A stretch of DNA of 64,000 bases from positions 1 through 64,000 of the forward strand of contig NZ_VFYU01000001.1 of the NCBI RefSeq assembly GCF_021012795.1. Reading direction: 5' to 3'. Under the pieces are notes generated by a model. The model was not told the origin of the DNA and did not search any database. It saw nothing but the letters and a program-made list of their open reading frames with translations. Shown piece by piece: positions 54,625 to 64,000 of this stretch. The DNA comes from Psychrobacter sp. I-STPA10 (GTDB taxonomy: Bacteria > Pseudomonadota > Gammaproteobacteria > Pseudomonadales > Moraxellaceae). A program made the position numbers and the translations under genes. Each line of letters begins with the position of its first letter. Within the stretch, counting starts at the first letter, position 1.

Positions 54625-56139
54625 TTACAACACATGTATCACAATATAAGTGGCTGCCCCTGCCAGATAACCAAGTAATGCCAAACCACTGATGCGCTTG
54701 AGATACCAAACAAAAGGTATTTTCTCCATACCCATCGCTGCCACACCTGCTGCCGAACCAATGATTAAGCAGCTACCACCCGTACCCGCACAATATGCCA
54801 AGAAGTGCCAAAATGCCCCATCTTGCAAAAACTGCCCTTGACGAGCCAACTCATCACCGCTAAGTCCCGCCATTGCCGCATCATTAAGCAGTGGATACAT
54901 CTTCATTGCACCTGCAACTAATGGCACATTATCCACCAATGCCGACAGCAAGCCGATGACCACATTAATAATATATAAATTACCAAAAGTGTTATCCAAA
55001 AAGTGTGCCATGTCAATTAAATGACCTGCTGTTGCCAGACCAGAGACAGCCAATAAAATACCCAAGAAGAATAGAATACTTGGCATATCCACACGAGCCA
55101 ATACCCCAACAACAGTCAACTGACGCTTAATATGTACCTCTTTATCACGGTGCAGCATCTCAGTGAAAATCCATAAGATGGCTAATCCAAATAAAATACC
55201 AAGATAGGGTGGCAAGTGGGTAACAGTTTTAAATACTGGCACAAATGCCAGTGCACCCAAACCAAGTATCAATACCCGCAGGCTGTTGCGTGGTTTGACT
55301 CTAAATTCTTCTGTTGGTGCTTCATTGGCATTGGCTTCGTCAGTTACAACATGGCTTTGAGGGGCATGTGGAGTACTACTAATTGCATCAAGCTCATCGT
55401 CTTGTTGGTTAGGATTGGTGGTTAAGTAATTGGTATTTGCCGTTGCCAGTACTGGTTTGCTTTGTGGTTTTTGTACTTGTCTGCCTTTGAGCTTGAAGCT
55501 TAATACTGCTAACGGAATCAATGCGGCAATGAGACTGGGTACAATCAAATCGAGCATGATGCGGCTGGCGGTAATCTGATTACCAATCCATAGCATGGTA
55601 GTGGTGACATCACCAATGGGTGACCATGCTCCGCCTGCATTGGCACAAATGACAATAATTCCAGCAAACCACCAGCGCAAGGTTTTATCGGTAATGAGTT
55701 TGCGGATAAGTGATACCATGACGATGGTGGTGGTGAGGTTGTCGAGTAGTGCTGAGAAGAAGAAAGTCAAAATACCCACAATCCATAGCAAAGTCGTGGC
55801 ATTGGTGGTATTAATGCGACTGGTGATAACACTAAAGCCATCATGGGCATCAATCAGTTCAACAATGACCATTGCACCCATTAAGAAGAATAATATCTCA
55901 GCGATTTCGGCAAGATGATGACGCAGCTCAGTATTTAGCAGATGTGATGCACCATGCATCGCTTCTTCACCAGAAAGATGATTGGCAAGTAGCGTATCTG
56001 CTCCAAATACCAGTAATACCCAAATAAGTACCGCAGTCAGCAGAGCTGATGCGGCTTTATCGATATGTAAATTGTGTTCGAGTGCAATTGCAAGATATCC
56101 AAGTATGAATACCACCGCCATCAATGTATATATCATCAT
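54625..56139 (-). CDS. nhaD: NhaD-family Na+/H+ antiporter
   Basis: A 504-residue polytopic membrane protein with the ion-transporter blocks typical of NhaD: SALLDNLTTTIVMVSLI, GGAWSPIGDVTTTMLWIG and, in the second half, LSALVDNVPLVAGAMKMYP and SCLIIGSAAGVAAMG. It exchanges Na+ (or Li+) for H+. A hydrophilic loop of about 75 residues in the middle (around 215-290) is longer than in typical members. Neighbouring NQR genes supply the Na+ gradient it may use or relieve. Confidence 0.9.
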   Translation of the reverse strand: MMIYTLMAVVFILGYLAIALEHNLHIDKAASALLTAVLIWVLLVFGADTLLANHLSGEEAMHGASHLLNTELRHHLAEIAEILFFLMGAMVIVELIDAHDGFSVITSRINTTNATTLLWIVGILTFFFSALLDNLTTTIVMVSLIRKLITDKTLRWWFAGIIVICANAGGAWSPIGDVTTTMLWIGNQITASRIMLDLIVPSLIAALIPLAVLSFKLKGRQVQKPQSKPVLATANTNYLTTNPNQQDDELDAISSTPHAPQSHVVTDEANANEAPTEEFRVKPRNSLRVLILGLGALAFVPVFKTVTHLPPYLGILFGLAILWIFTEMLHRDKEVHIKRQLTVVGVLARVDMPSILFFLGILLAVSGLATAGHLIDMAHFLDNTFGNLYIINVVIGLLSALVDNVPLVAGAMKMYPLLNDAAMAGLSGDELARQGQFLQDGAFWHFLAYCAGTGGSCLIIGSAAGVAAMGMEKIPFVWYLKRISGLALLGYLAGAATYIVIHVL

Positions 56140-56437
56140 CTGTCCTTAAACAATGTCTATGAAAATCCTTTTAGCTGATAGTATTTTACATAATTTGTAT
56201 AATAAATATCAGCCATGTTTTTGTTTAATGGTTTTAGGTTACCAAAGTAACAGTATCTATGCTAGTTTATGAAGATAAAATGATTTTAGCAACTCATTAG
56301 TTGATATTTATTATCATTTGGCAAGATTTTGATGCAGAATTAGTATTTAAAGCCTATTTTTTGTGCAATTTGTCTTCTTAATGACTTAATTTTATGCTTA
56401 GTCATAGGCTACGAATATGTTTTGTAATTTCTAAACA

Positions 56438-57550
56438 TTATTGTCCCTGACTATCTGAGCGCAGTGCTTGCATGGCAGGTGTTTCAACCACTTGCCAATC
56501 TTTGATGGTATGTGTGGTCACAGATGCTTGTTTGGGCACAATAAATAGGGCTGCCAGATTTTGTGAAGTTGCAAGCTGTAGGGCTTGAGAATAGGGCATG
56601 GCAGTGAGAGCCGTTGCCCATGCATCGGCAAGCATCACCGAGTCCGCCACTACGCTGACAGAAGGTGCGCCACCAACAATGGGATTACCTGTTAAGGGAT
56701 CAATAGTGTGGCTATAGCGTTTGCCATCAAAGATGACTGAGTTGCGATAGTTACCTGAAGTTGCCAAGTGTAGCTGATTGGTTGAAGTTGGTTGGCGTAT
56801 GATGCTGATGGTTTGACGGCTATCGACACTGCTGTCTAATACAGGGGCATCAATGGCAATTTGCCACGGTTTATGTTGCGCATTGACACCAGAGGTAGCG
56901 ACTTCACCACCAATTTCAACCATATAGTTGTTAATGTGGTATTGCTCATACAACACCTGTGCAATCACATCGACACCATAGCCTTTGGCAATGGCAGAAA
57001 AATCTAAAGCCACCCCATCCTTGGTTTTAGTTAACTGTTGTTGATCATGTTCTAGTATGACGGCATCAAAATCAATCAGAGCTTTGGCAGCAGCGATATC
57101 CTCTGGATTAGGTGGGCTTTGTAATCTATCAATGGTCATGGTTTTACCAAAACCCCACAGTTCAATGAGGGGCATCACTGTCGGATCAAACGCACCACCT
57201 GATTGCTGATAAATAGTTTTGGCATTGTCTAACACGGTGACAAAATCAGCATCTATTTGCATGGGGGTATTTGCTGGCTGGCGATTAAAGGTAGAAATCA
57301 GTGAATCATCTTGATAAGTTGACATGCTGTGATTAATGCTGGCTAACCTGTCATCAATGGACTTTAAGATGGCCTGTTCATCCCCATCTTTTGGCATCTC
57401 ATAACGGATATGGTAGCTTGTGCCCATGGTTTCTCCCTCAATATAGCCATATTTCGGGGATTGTTGGCAAGCGGTGAGTGTGACAGCTAGCCCTGAAGCG
57501 ATGATGGCGGAGGTAATAAAAGAAATATTAGAAGTCAAAGAGCAAGACAT
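56438..57550 (-). CDS. apbE: FAD:protein FMN transferase (ApbE)
   Basis: It moves FMN from FAD onto Thr residues of NqrB and NqrC in the periplasm. The 370-residue lipoprotein (lipobox LTAC) has MGTSYHIRY, GGAFDPTVMPLIELWGFG, the DFSAIAKGYGVD block and the metal/FAD region VADSVMLADAWATALT. It lies in the same cluster as its predicted clients, the nqr operon, separated by one gene on the opposite strand. Confidence 0.95.
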   Translation of the reverse strand: MSCSLTSNISFITSAIIASGLAVTLTACQQSPKYGYIEGETMGTSYHIRYEMPKDGDEQAILKSIDDRLASINHSMSTYQDDSLISTFNRQPANTPMQIDADFVTVLDNAKTIYQQSGGAFDPTVMPLIELWGFGKTMTIDRLQSPPNPEDIAAAKALIDFDAVILEHDQQQLTKTKDGVALDFSAIAKGYGVDVIAQVLYEQYHINNYMVEIGGEVATSGVNAQHKPWQIAIDAPVLDSSVDSRQTISIIRQPTSTNQLHLATSGNYRNSVIFDGKRYSHTIDPLTGNPIVGGAPSVSVVADSVMLADAWATALTAMPYSQALQLATSQNLAALFIVPKQASVTTHTIKDWQVVETPAMQALRSDSQGQ

Positions 57551-57841
57551 AGTAAAAAGCCCTAATGTAAATAAAGAGATGGTTTGGCTACTATTAACTC
57601 ACCACTGGATTTGCTGTTATGGCTTGCCCTGTGATGAAATGAGGTTAGGTTAGATTGACGATGACTATTTTTGTAAAAGTCTTATAAAGATCGGTACGAT
57701 AAGAGTAATCAATGTTATAGCAGTTTGGGATTGAGCTCAATAGTCAGGATATCGTCACTAATGATGCTAGACTATAGTTTATAGAAAATGATGATACTAT
57801 TTAATAATATTGATTAAGTACTAAAAAGGACGACATTTCTC

Positions 57842-59506
57842 ATGCTTAACCCACCAAACATTGTACAACGTCAGGTCGAATATCTGCGTTATCATTTACA
57901 GCAACAAACCATACCTAATGGCGGTCTGTTATTTGCTCAGGCATTAGAAAAATGCCAACTTGATAATACCGATGCCAGCATTGTGCGTCTAAATCAGATG
58001 TTTGTACAGATGTCTAAAAAAGGTATTACCCTTAAAAAAATCCTGCAACAATCAGGTTCAAAGAATTTTTTACTGACGGTTGCTATTTATATTATTGAGC
58101 AAATTGGTAGAAAAATTGATGATGTACCCATCTGGAAGAATCATGAAGAATTGATCAAGGTAATCAACTTACCAGAGGCACAGGACTCACCTGAGGTTTT
58201 TAAGGACTTTGCATTTAGCTTTGGGGCTCAGTTTTCTTATGGTATCAGTTTACCACTAGGTGCAATACAAAGTACGTTAAATGGTGAGATGAATCTAGTC
58301 AACTATATTAATGATACGGTGAATCACTTATTGAGTAAAGCTGAGGTTGACTTGCGTGGTGATGCCAACGACATTTGTTTACAGTATCTAAAAAAAGTAC
58401 GTACAGGCAAGTTAATTGATAATATCATCGCTTATCAACCACTATTATCTAAGATTAACTTTGATTACTCTTATCGCAGTTTAGGACAGATAGATCAATG
58501 TCTAACCACCATCAAAAAACAACAAAATCTGATGTTTGATGATTATGATGAATTTGTTAATCAGCCAGAAAATCAGAAATTTATCTATTTATTAGGTTGT
58601 TATATTGGTATGACGGCAGCACGTATTGCCAGAACAGGATTTAAATGGTTTAACTACAAACAACTACAAGAGATATCACCCAATCCAGAATTTATCTTTT
58701 GTTTAGAAAATAATCAAGTGATGATGTTTGATGGCGGTTATATGCGTACGCCGTTATTGGTTGTTACCAATCGTTTATTTGGACTGTTAGAAGATTATCC
58801 CACCACAGCACAAGCATTTACCAATAAAGTCATAGAAGAAAATAGCAGTAATCTGAGTAGTTATCCTTTATCCGTCAGTAGTACTAAGGTGTTACCAAAA
58901 GACTGGCAAACCGCCATGCATCTAGGTGGGTTGTTGGCAGCATGGAATATGGTGCATTTAAGTGATGGCACAGAATTGGGGGCGATGTCGATAAATTATG
59001 ATGAGTCAAATACAAACGTCACCTTTGAAAAAATTATGGATAGTGATATTGGTGGGTTATTACAAAAACTGGATACACCAAAAGTAGGGCAGAAGTTTGA
59101 TTTTTTAAGCTATGATATGTATGTCAATATGCCAACAGGACGAACAGATGGGGTGACCATTGAGATACGTGTTTATAGTGAGCCAACCCTGATGCTCACC
59201 TTGATACTACCCTATCGTAATTTGAATACATTGTATGGATTTACCCGTGGTTTTGCCATTTATCCACTGGTTTACTATCAATACAAAAATCGCCCTGATG
59301 GTTGGTTAGAGCCATTAACACAAGCATTTTATCAAGGAGCAAAAGAGATAAAATCTCCTATACATGATACAGACTCTTGGAGTGTGTACTATATTGATAA
59401 ACATGATTTGTATGAGCCATCACCATTAATAACTCATCCAAAAGATAATGGATTTGTAGAGAGTGACTCACAGATAACTATTTTGCCACCACTTGTGGCG
59501 GCTTAG
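57842..59506 (+). CDS. Uncharacterised 554-residue protein
   Basis: A soluble, acidic-looking protein without a signal peptide or membrane helix and with no motif I recognise. Notable stretches are NGGLLFAQALEKC (about 26-38), SLPLGAIQSTLNGE and LILPYRNLNTLYGFTRGFAIY near residue 460-480. It stands alone on the plus strand between apbE and nqrF. Codon use is host-like, so it is probably a lineage-specific core gene. ATG 57842 is preceded by aaaaggacg. A bidirectional terminator follows. Confidence 0.6.
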   Translation: MLNPPNIVQRQVEYLRYHLQQQTIPNGGLLFAQALEKCQLDNTDASIVRLNQMFVQMSKKGITLKKILQQSGSKNFLLTVAIYIIEQIGRKIDDVPIWKNHEELIKVINLPEAQDSPEVFKDFAFSFGAQFSYGISLPLGAIQSTLNGEMNLVNYINDTVNHLLSKAEVDLRGDANDICLQYLKKVRTGKLIDNIIAYQPLLSKINFDYSYRSLGQIDQCLTTIKKQQNLMFDDYDEFVNQPENQKFIYLLGCYIGMTAARIARTGFKWFNYKQLQEISPNPEFIFCLENNQVMMFDGGYMRTPLLVVTNRLFGLLEDYPTTAQAFTNKVIEENSSNLSSYPLSVSSTKVLPKDWQTAMHLGGLLAAWNMVHLSDGTELGAMSINYDESNTNVTFEKIMDSDIGGLLQKLDTPKVGQKFDFLSYDMYVNMPTGRTDGVTIEIRVYSEPTLMLTLILPYRNLNTLYGFTRGFAIYPLVYYQYKNRPDGWLEPLTQAFYQGAKEIKSPIHDTDSWSVYYIDKHDLYEPSPLITHPKDNGFVESDSQITILPPLVAA

Positions 59507-59577
59507 TCCTCATTGTCCATACTAAGTTTTAAATATAGTCAGTAGCAAATGACATGAAAAAATATCAAAAATTAGCC

Positions 59578-59611
59578 ATAAAAAAAGAGCCTCATTAAAG
59601 GCTCTTTTTTT
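59578..59611. terminator. Bidirectional terminator between the 554-residue gene and nqrF
   Basis: AAAGAGCCT (59584-59592) and AGGCTCTTT (59599-59607) form a 9-bp perfect stem with a 6-nt loop, flanked by A-run and T-run, so it serves both convergent genes. Confidence 0.85.
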
Positions 59612-59664
59612 ATGGTATATATCAATTCAACAATGCAATATCAATGCTTTAACTACGAAAACTA

Positions 59665-60903
59665 TTAACCACCAAAGTCATCAAGTAAGATATTTTCATC
59701 TTCGACACCCAAAGAGTGTAGCATGTCGATAACGGCAGCATTCATTACTGGTGGTCCACACATATAAAACTCACAATCTTCTGGGTTTGGATGGTCTTTT
59801 AAGTATTCTTCATATAAGACATTATGAATAAAGCCCGTGTATCCTTCCCAGTTATCTTCTTCTAATGGGTCAGATAATGCCACATGCCATTCAAAGTTAT
59901 CAAACTCTTCAGCAAGTTGATCATAATCTTCAACATAGAACATTTCACGTACTGAACGTGCACCATACCAGAAGCTGATTTTACGATCAGAGCTTAGACG
60001 CTTGAGCTGGTCGAATATGTGTGAGCGCATTGGTGCCATACCTGCACCACCACCGATAAATACCATTTCAGCTTTGGTGTCTTTAGCAAAGAACTCACCA
60101 TAAGGGCCTGATACAGTGACTTTGTCACCAGGTTTTAAGCTAAATACCCATGAGGACATTTTACCCGGTGGGATACCATCAGGGCCACGAGGTGGTGGCG
60201 AAGCAATACGGATATTAAATTTGATAATACCTTTTTCATCTGGATAGTTTGCCATTGAATAGGCACGAATAACAGGCTCATCAACTTTTGAGACATACTT
60301 AAATAGCCCAAATTTTTCCCAGTCTTCTAAGTATTCTTCATCAATATCAAAGTCTTTGTAGTGTACTTCATGTGCAGGTGCTTCTAGCTGTACATAACCC
60401 CCTGCACGGAAGTTTACTTCTTCACCCTCAGGGATTTTTAACACCAACTCTTTAATGAAGGTGGCAACGTTATCATTAGAGACAACCTCACACTCCCATT
60501 TTTGCACATCAAAGAATTCTGGATCAATCTCAATTTCCATGTCTTGCTTAACAGCAACTTGACAAGCTAAGCGCATGTGATCACGGATTTCACCTTGAGT
60601 AAAATGACCTTCTTCGGTTGGTAGAATAGAACCACCACCTTCAATTACACGGCAGCGACACTGTCCGCAAGTACCACCACCACCACAAGCAGAAGACAAA
60701 AAGATGCCTTCATTGGCTAGTGTTTGTAGTAGCTTGCCCCCCGCTGGGGTGACCACGTCATTTTCTGGGTCTTCGTTAATATGAATGGTTACATCACCTG
60801 AGCTGACCAGTCTTGAACGTGCTGCCAAAATAATGGCAACCAAACTCATGATGATCAGGGTAAACATGGCGACGCCACCGATTGCCGTACCAAACAACTC
60901 CAT
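59665..60903 (-). CDS. nqrF: Na+-translocating NADH-quinone reductase subunit F
   Basis: NADH entry subunit of the Na+ pump. About 412 residues from ATG 60903, preceded by AAGGA (the frame upstream to 60942 lacks this). One N-terminal membrane helix, then a 2Fe-2S ferredoxin domain with ligands C73, C79, C82 and C114 ([12 protein letters not shown] and RLACQV), and an FAD/NADH domain with RAYSMANYP and [13 protein letters not shown]. It is the last gene of nqrBCDEF. Confidence 0.97.
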   Translation of the reverse strand: MELFGTAIGGVAMFTLIIMSLVAIILAARSRLVSSGDVTIHINEDPENDVVTPAGGKLLQTLANEGIFLSSACGGGGTCGQCRCRVIEGGGSILPTEEGHFTQGEIRDHMRLACQVAVKQDMEIEIDPEFFDVQKWECEVVSNDNVATFIKELVLKIPEGEEVNFRAGGYVQLEAPAHEVHYKDFDIDEEYLEDWEKFGLFKYVSKVDEPVIRAYSMANYPDEKGIIKFNIRIASPPPRGPDGIPPGKMSSWVFSLKPGDKVTVSGPYGEFFAKDTKAEMVFIGGGAGMAPMRSHIFDQLKRLSSDRKISFWYGARSVREMFYVEDYDQLAEEFDNFEWHVALSDPLEEDNWEGYTGFIHNVLYEEYLKDHPNPEDCEFYMCGPPVMNAAVIDMLHSLGVEDENILLDDFGG

Positions 60904-60978
60904 GATACTTGTCCTTATTATTGGTAGGGTAGGGTACAACACTCATTGCTGTAGCTACCCTCATAAATGAGAAAACGG

Positions 60979-61587
60979 TTAAATCGACATGCCACCAAAT
61001 GACATAAAACCAAGCGACATTAGTCCAACAGTAATAAACGTAATGCCTAAGCCACGTAGTGGGGCAGGCACATCTGAATATTTAAGTTTTTCACGAATAC
61101 CGGCCAGTAAGGTGATTGCCAATGCCCAGCCAAGACCTGCGCCGATACCATAAGTGACGGATTCGGTAAAGTTATAGTCACGCTCAACCATAAACAGTAC
61201 ACCACCCATGATGGCACAGTTTACAGTGATTAGAGGTAAAAATACCCCCAAAGCGTTATATAGTGCTGGCACAAACTTATCCAAAAACATCTCAAGAATC
61301 TGTACAGTAGCAGCAATGAGAGCAATATAGCTTAGTAATCCCAAAAAGCTTAAATCAATATTTGGGAATCCTGCCCATGCCAGTGCACCATCTTTTAATA
61401 GGTACTGAAACAGTAGATTGTTTAAGGGTACCGTGATAGCCATAACAACAATAACCGCTACCCCAAGCCCGATGGCGGTGGAGACTTTTTTGGAGACTGC
61501 CAAAAAGGTACACATCCCCAAAAAGTAGGCCAATGCCATATTCTCAATAAAGACTGAGGTAATAAATAAACTAACATAATGTCCCAT
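60979..61587 (-). CDS. nqrE: Na+-translocating NADH-quinone reductase subunit E
   Basis: A 202-residue, six-helix membrane subunit. Conserved Cys in the helices (GMCTFLAVS and VNCAIMGG) are the ones that with NqrD ligate the intramembrane Fe centre. The start ATG shares one base with the nqrD stop (TAATG), which couples translation. Confidence 0.97.
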   Translation of the reverse strand: MGHYVSLFITSVFIENMALAYFLGMCTFLAVSKKVSTAIGLGVAVIVVMAITVPLNNLLFQYLLKDGALAWAGFPNIDLSFLGLLSYIALIAATVQILEMFLDKFVPALYNALGVFLPLITVNCAIMGGVLFMVERDYNFTESVTYGIGAGLGWALAITLLAGIREKLKYSDVPAPLRGLGITFITVGLMSLGFMSFGGMSI

Positions 61588-62258
61588 TAGTGACCTCCAC
61601 CATGTGCTAAGCCTTTGGACTGCGGCTTGATCACGAATTCAGGTTCTTCAACTTGCTCAGGCTTCCACATACGTATGATGACAATAAATAATGCAATAAT
61701 AAAAAATGCAGAAGGTGGCAATAGCAATAAGCCATTTGGCACATACCAGCCATTATTAGTAACAGGGTTTAGCAAGGTGATACCTAGCCAGCTACCACTA
61801 CCCAATAATTCACGAATACTGGCAACGAAGATCAATACGGCTGAGTAGCCAAGTCCATTACCAATACCATCTACAAAGCTTGGTATGGGTGGGTTGCTCA
61901 TCGCAAAGGCTTCTGCACGTCCCATAACGATACAGTTGGTAATGATCAGCCCCACAAATACTGATAAACTTTTGCTGACATCATAAGCCACTGCTTTTAG
62001 TATCTGATCAACGACAATAACCAAAGAGGCAATCACCGTCATTTGTACGATGATACGAATACTTGATGGGATCTTATTGCGAATGATGGAGATAAAAAAG
62101 CTTGAAAATGCGGTGACTAAAGTCAAAGCAATACACATCACCAGTGCATTAAGTACGCTGGTTGTCACCGCCAATGAAGAACAGATCCCAAGGATTTGCA
62201 GTGCAATTGGGTTGTTATCAAAGATGGGGGTGGTTAAGATTTTTTTGGTATCAGCCAT
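61587..62258 (-). CDS. nqrD: Na+-translocating NADH-quinone reductase subunit D
   Basis: A 223-residue, six-helix subunit homologous to NqrE in inverted topology, with the Cys of GICSSLAVT and [12 protein letters not shown] forming the other half of the Fe site. The last 15 residues are a polar His-rich tail (GLAHGGGH). It begins one base after the nqrC stop codon. Confidence 0.97.
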   Translation of the reverse strand: MADTKKILTTPIFDNNPIALQILGICSSLAVTTSVLNALVMCIALTLVTAFSSFFISIIRNKIPSSIRIIVQMTVIASLVIVVDQILKAVAYDVSKSLSVFVGLIITNCIVMGRAEAFAMSNPPIPSFVDGIGNGLGYSAVLIFVASIRELLGSGSWLGITLLNPVTNNGWYVPNGLLLLPPSAFFIIALFIVIIRMWKPEQVEEPEFVIKPQSKGLAHGGGH

Positions 62259-62259
62259 G

Positions 62260-63150
62260 TTATGCCTCCTTGCCAGTATGAACAGTAGCGTTGTTAGGTA
62301 GACTATTTTGGCGAGCCTGATCGTTACTTGAGCCAGCCTCTTTGGAGCGTAAATGATCTAAAAATGGCTTGTAGCCTTGATCGCCAAGCCAAAACTGAAT
62401 GAAGTTACTAACACCACGGCTGGTCAGGGTTGCACCGCTGATACCATCGACCCAGTTCTCTTTGGGGTTACCAGATTTGGTAACACCAGTAGCGACTTCA
62501 CCTTGGTCATTATAAGCCTTAATGCCATCCCATTGTGCACGCCATTTAGGCTCTTCAATACGAGCACCTAGTCCAGGTGTTTCTTTATGTGAGTAAAAAC
62601 TAATGCCTTTGATTGTATTTAAGTCCCCTTCAATGGTCAAGAAGCCATAGATTGTGCCCCATAAACCATAACCATAAACGGGTAGTACCACAAGCTCAGG
62701 TTTGCCTGAATCACCATTGAGTACATAAACTTTGGCATATTTAGGTTTACTACCAATACCAGCAGGATCATCATCACCTAAGTCGATACTCAGTGCTTTA
62801 TTTTTTGCTGCTTGGCTGGTGTCATAAGCGGTGACATCAGTAATACCATCGGCTGATAAAGCCTCATCTGTGGCAAACTCACCTGTTTCAAGATCAACCA
62901 ATTTGGTTTCAAAGTTGGCAAATTCCTCTTCGACCACAGCAGGGTCATCGGTTTCAGGGTCAAAAAGCCCTGCTGCCATCAAGATATTTTTATTACGGTC
63001 AAGACGGCTATTTTCTTGCTGCTTTGATTTAAGACCTACTGCAACCGCAGAGACTAAGACAGAACAGACCAAACATAAAACTAACGCAACACCAATGGTG
63101 GTTAGGTTGCTGTTCTTTTTACTGGGTTTTTTATTTTGAGATTGCGACAT
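62260..63150 (-). CDS. nqrC: Na+-translocating NADH-quinone reductase subunit C
   Basis: About 296 residues from ATG 63150; upstream codons overlap nqrB and lack family similarity. One N-terminal helix (17-40) anchors a periplasmic domain whose [10 protein letters not shown] block (235-244) contains the Thr that ApbE flavinylates. The start overlaps the nqrB 3' end by 20 bp. Confidence 0.96.
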   Translation of the reverse strand: MSQSQNKKPSKKNSNLTTIGVALVLCLVCSVLVSAVAVGLKSKQQENSRLDRNKNILMAAGLFDPETDDPAVVEEEFANFETKLVDLETGEFATDEALSADGITDVTAYDTSQAAKNKALSIDLGDDDPAGIGSKPKYAKVYVLNGDSGKPELVVLPVYGYGLWGTIYGFLTIEGDLNTIKGISFYSHKETPGLGARIEEPKWRAQWDGIKAYNDQGEVATGVTKSGNPKENWVDGISGATLTSRGVSNFIQFWLGDQGYKPFLDHLRSKEAGSSNDQARQNSLPNNATVHTGKEA

Positions 63151-64000
63151 GACGCATCCTCCGTGCCGTTTGACGTTTGATGTTCGCTTGGGTGACAAAG
63201 TAGTCAAACAATGGTGCGAACAAGTTTGCGAACAAGATGGCGAGCATGATGCCCTCTGGGAAGGCAGGGTTGACGACACGGATGACCACAGTCATAAAGC
63301 CAATCAAAATACCATAAGCCCAGCGTCCTTTATTGGTATGCGCCGCAGAGACTGGATCGGTTGCCATAAATACTGCACCAAAGGCAAAACCACCAATGAC
63401 CAGATGCCAATAAAAAGGCAGCTGCATCATTAAGTTATCGGCTGAGCCAAAGATATTAAATACCAATGAGGTAGCAATAAGCCCAACCACACACCCTGCC
63501 ATGATGCGCCATGAGGCAATGCGGGTCCATAATAATCCCACTGCACCGATCAAGATAGCAAAAGTTGAAACCTCACCAATACTACCTTGGATATTACCAA
63601 AGAATGCATCGCTCCACGTGATGACTTGACCATAGGTATCAACAAATTTTTCGGGACTGATACCCAAAGCAGCGAGTCCTAGAGGCGTTGCACCTGAAAA
63701 GCCATCAACGGCTGTCCAAATGGTATCACCTGACATATAAGCAGGATAGGCAAAATATAAAAACGCCCGTCCTGATAGGGCAGGGTTTAAGAAGTTTTTA
63801 CCTGTACCGCCAAAGACTTCTTTGGCAACGACCACCCCAAAGCTAATACCTAATGCCACTTGCCATAAAGGAATATTTGGTGGTAAACAAAGTGCAAAAA
63901 GTACAGAAGTGACGAAGAATCCTTCGTTTACCTCATGTCCACGTACCACCGCAAATATCATCTCCCATGCAATACCAACCGCAAAGGTGACAATGTAGAT
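63131..64000 (-). CDS. nqrB: Na+-translocating NADH-quinone reductase subunit B (partial)
   Basis: The N-terminal part lies beyond the window; the 289 codons present reach the stop at 63131 and contain no internal break. They show membrane helices and the [10 protein letters not shown] block, whose Thr carries covalent FMN, and HVGG-like riboflavin-site helices near the C-terminus. nqrA should lie just upstream outside the window. Confidence 0.96.
   Translation of the reverse strand: MYIVTFAVGIAWEMIFAVVRGHEVNEGFFVTSVLFALCLPPNIPLWQVALGISFGVVVAKEVFGGTGKNFLNPALSGRAFLYFAYPAYMSGDTIWTAVDGFSGATPLGLAALGISPEKFVDTYGQVITWSDAFFGNIQGSIGEVSTFAILIGAVGLLWTRIASWRIMAGCVVGLIATSLVFNIFGSADNLMMQLPFYWHLVIGGFAFGAVFMATDPVSAAHTNKGRWAYGILIGFMTVVIRVVNPAFPEGIMLAILFANLFAPLFDYFVTQANIKRQTARRMRHVAISK

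Noticed and set aside
57551-57841. Spacer with TATAGTC-like fragments (for example near 57770) considered as a second MITE
   Set aside because: No matching inverted partner of adequate length was found; it more likely holds the promoters of the divergent genes.
63151-63279. Longer N-terminus for NqrC
   Set aside because: These codons overlap nqrB and give a Cys/Ser/His-rich stretch absent from NqrC; ATG 63150 starts the family sequence.
1-64000. CRISPR array or cas genes
   Set aside because: No regularly spaced repeat series was seen; the tandem repeat at 10843-10886 is coding and has no spacers.

Overview
The window looks like a chromosomal segment of a Moraxellaceae bacterium (Moraxella/Faucicola or a close relative; Psychrobacter is the main alternative). 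This is inferred from moderate-to-low GC, a complete-looking Na+-NQR operon, the NhaD antiporter, comM, fhs, avtA, the DUF2157/DUF4401/GDYXXLXY trio and the style of the lipoproteins. No 16S rRNA is present, so the genus is not proven.

Layout. 1-911 is an IS630-type element whose right end supplies the last codons of a large, AT-rich Mrr-nuclease/STAND NTPase gene (882-4349). Next come remnants of a HEPN/MNT toxin-antitoxin pair (about 4582-4994) and a two-gene lipoprotein operon whose first gene has a stop directly after its lipobox Cys. From 5975 to 37318 the content is mainly housekeeping or metabolic: guaA, the DUF2157-DUF4401-GDYXXLXY operon, a Fur-box-preceded RCC1 lipoprotein followed by a di-haem DUF1111 protein, transporters with divergent MarR/HxlR/LysR regulators, nitroreductases, comM, fhs, a stand-alone CZB protein, YceI and gph. 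Embedded here (29488-30624) is an unusual pair: a cold-shock domain fused through a membrane segment to an RNase Sa-like ribonuclease, abutted by a barstar-like inhibitor.

Region 37.4-40.3 kb is accessory: a coiled-coil protein, a RelE/HigB-type toxin with an Xre-type antitoxin, a truncated antidote remnant, paired direct repeats and a Fic protein with its own inhibitory motif. After tRNA-Phe, a GNAT protein and hisB-hisH, a second AT-rich island (42858-45442) encodes an OLD-family ATPase/TOPRIM nuclease translationally coupled to a protein with a CoiA-like Cys/His cluster. This is a plausible two-gene defence system and, with the STAND gene and the CSD-RNase/barstar pair, one of the best candidates for undescribed biology here.

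From 45613 to 53658 there is an esterase-ybbA-fic-ybbP operon, interrupted by a Fic-fold gene whose catalytic His is Gln, followed by avtA and a CynX-type MFS carrier. The right end is a sodium-bioenergetics cluster: nqrM, nhaD, apbE and nqrB(partial)-C-D-E-F. ApbE attaches FMN to NqrB/NqrC, NqrM supports NQR maturation, NQR pumps Na+, and NhaD couples Na+ and H+ gradients. Between nqrM and nhaD lies a 108-bp palindromic MITE whose ends resemble those of the IS630 element at the left edge.
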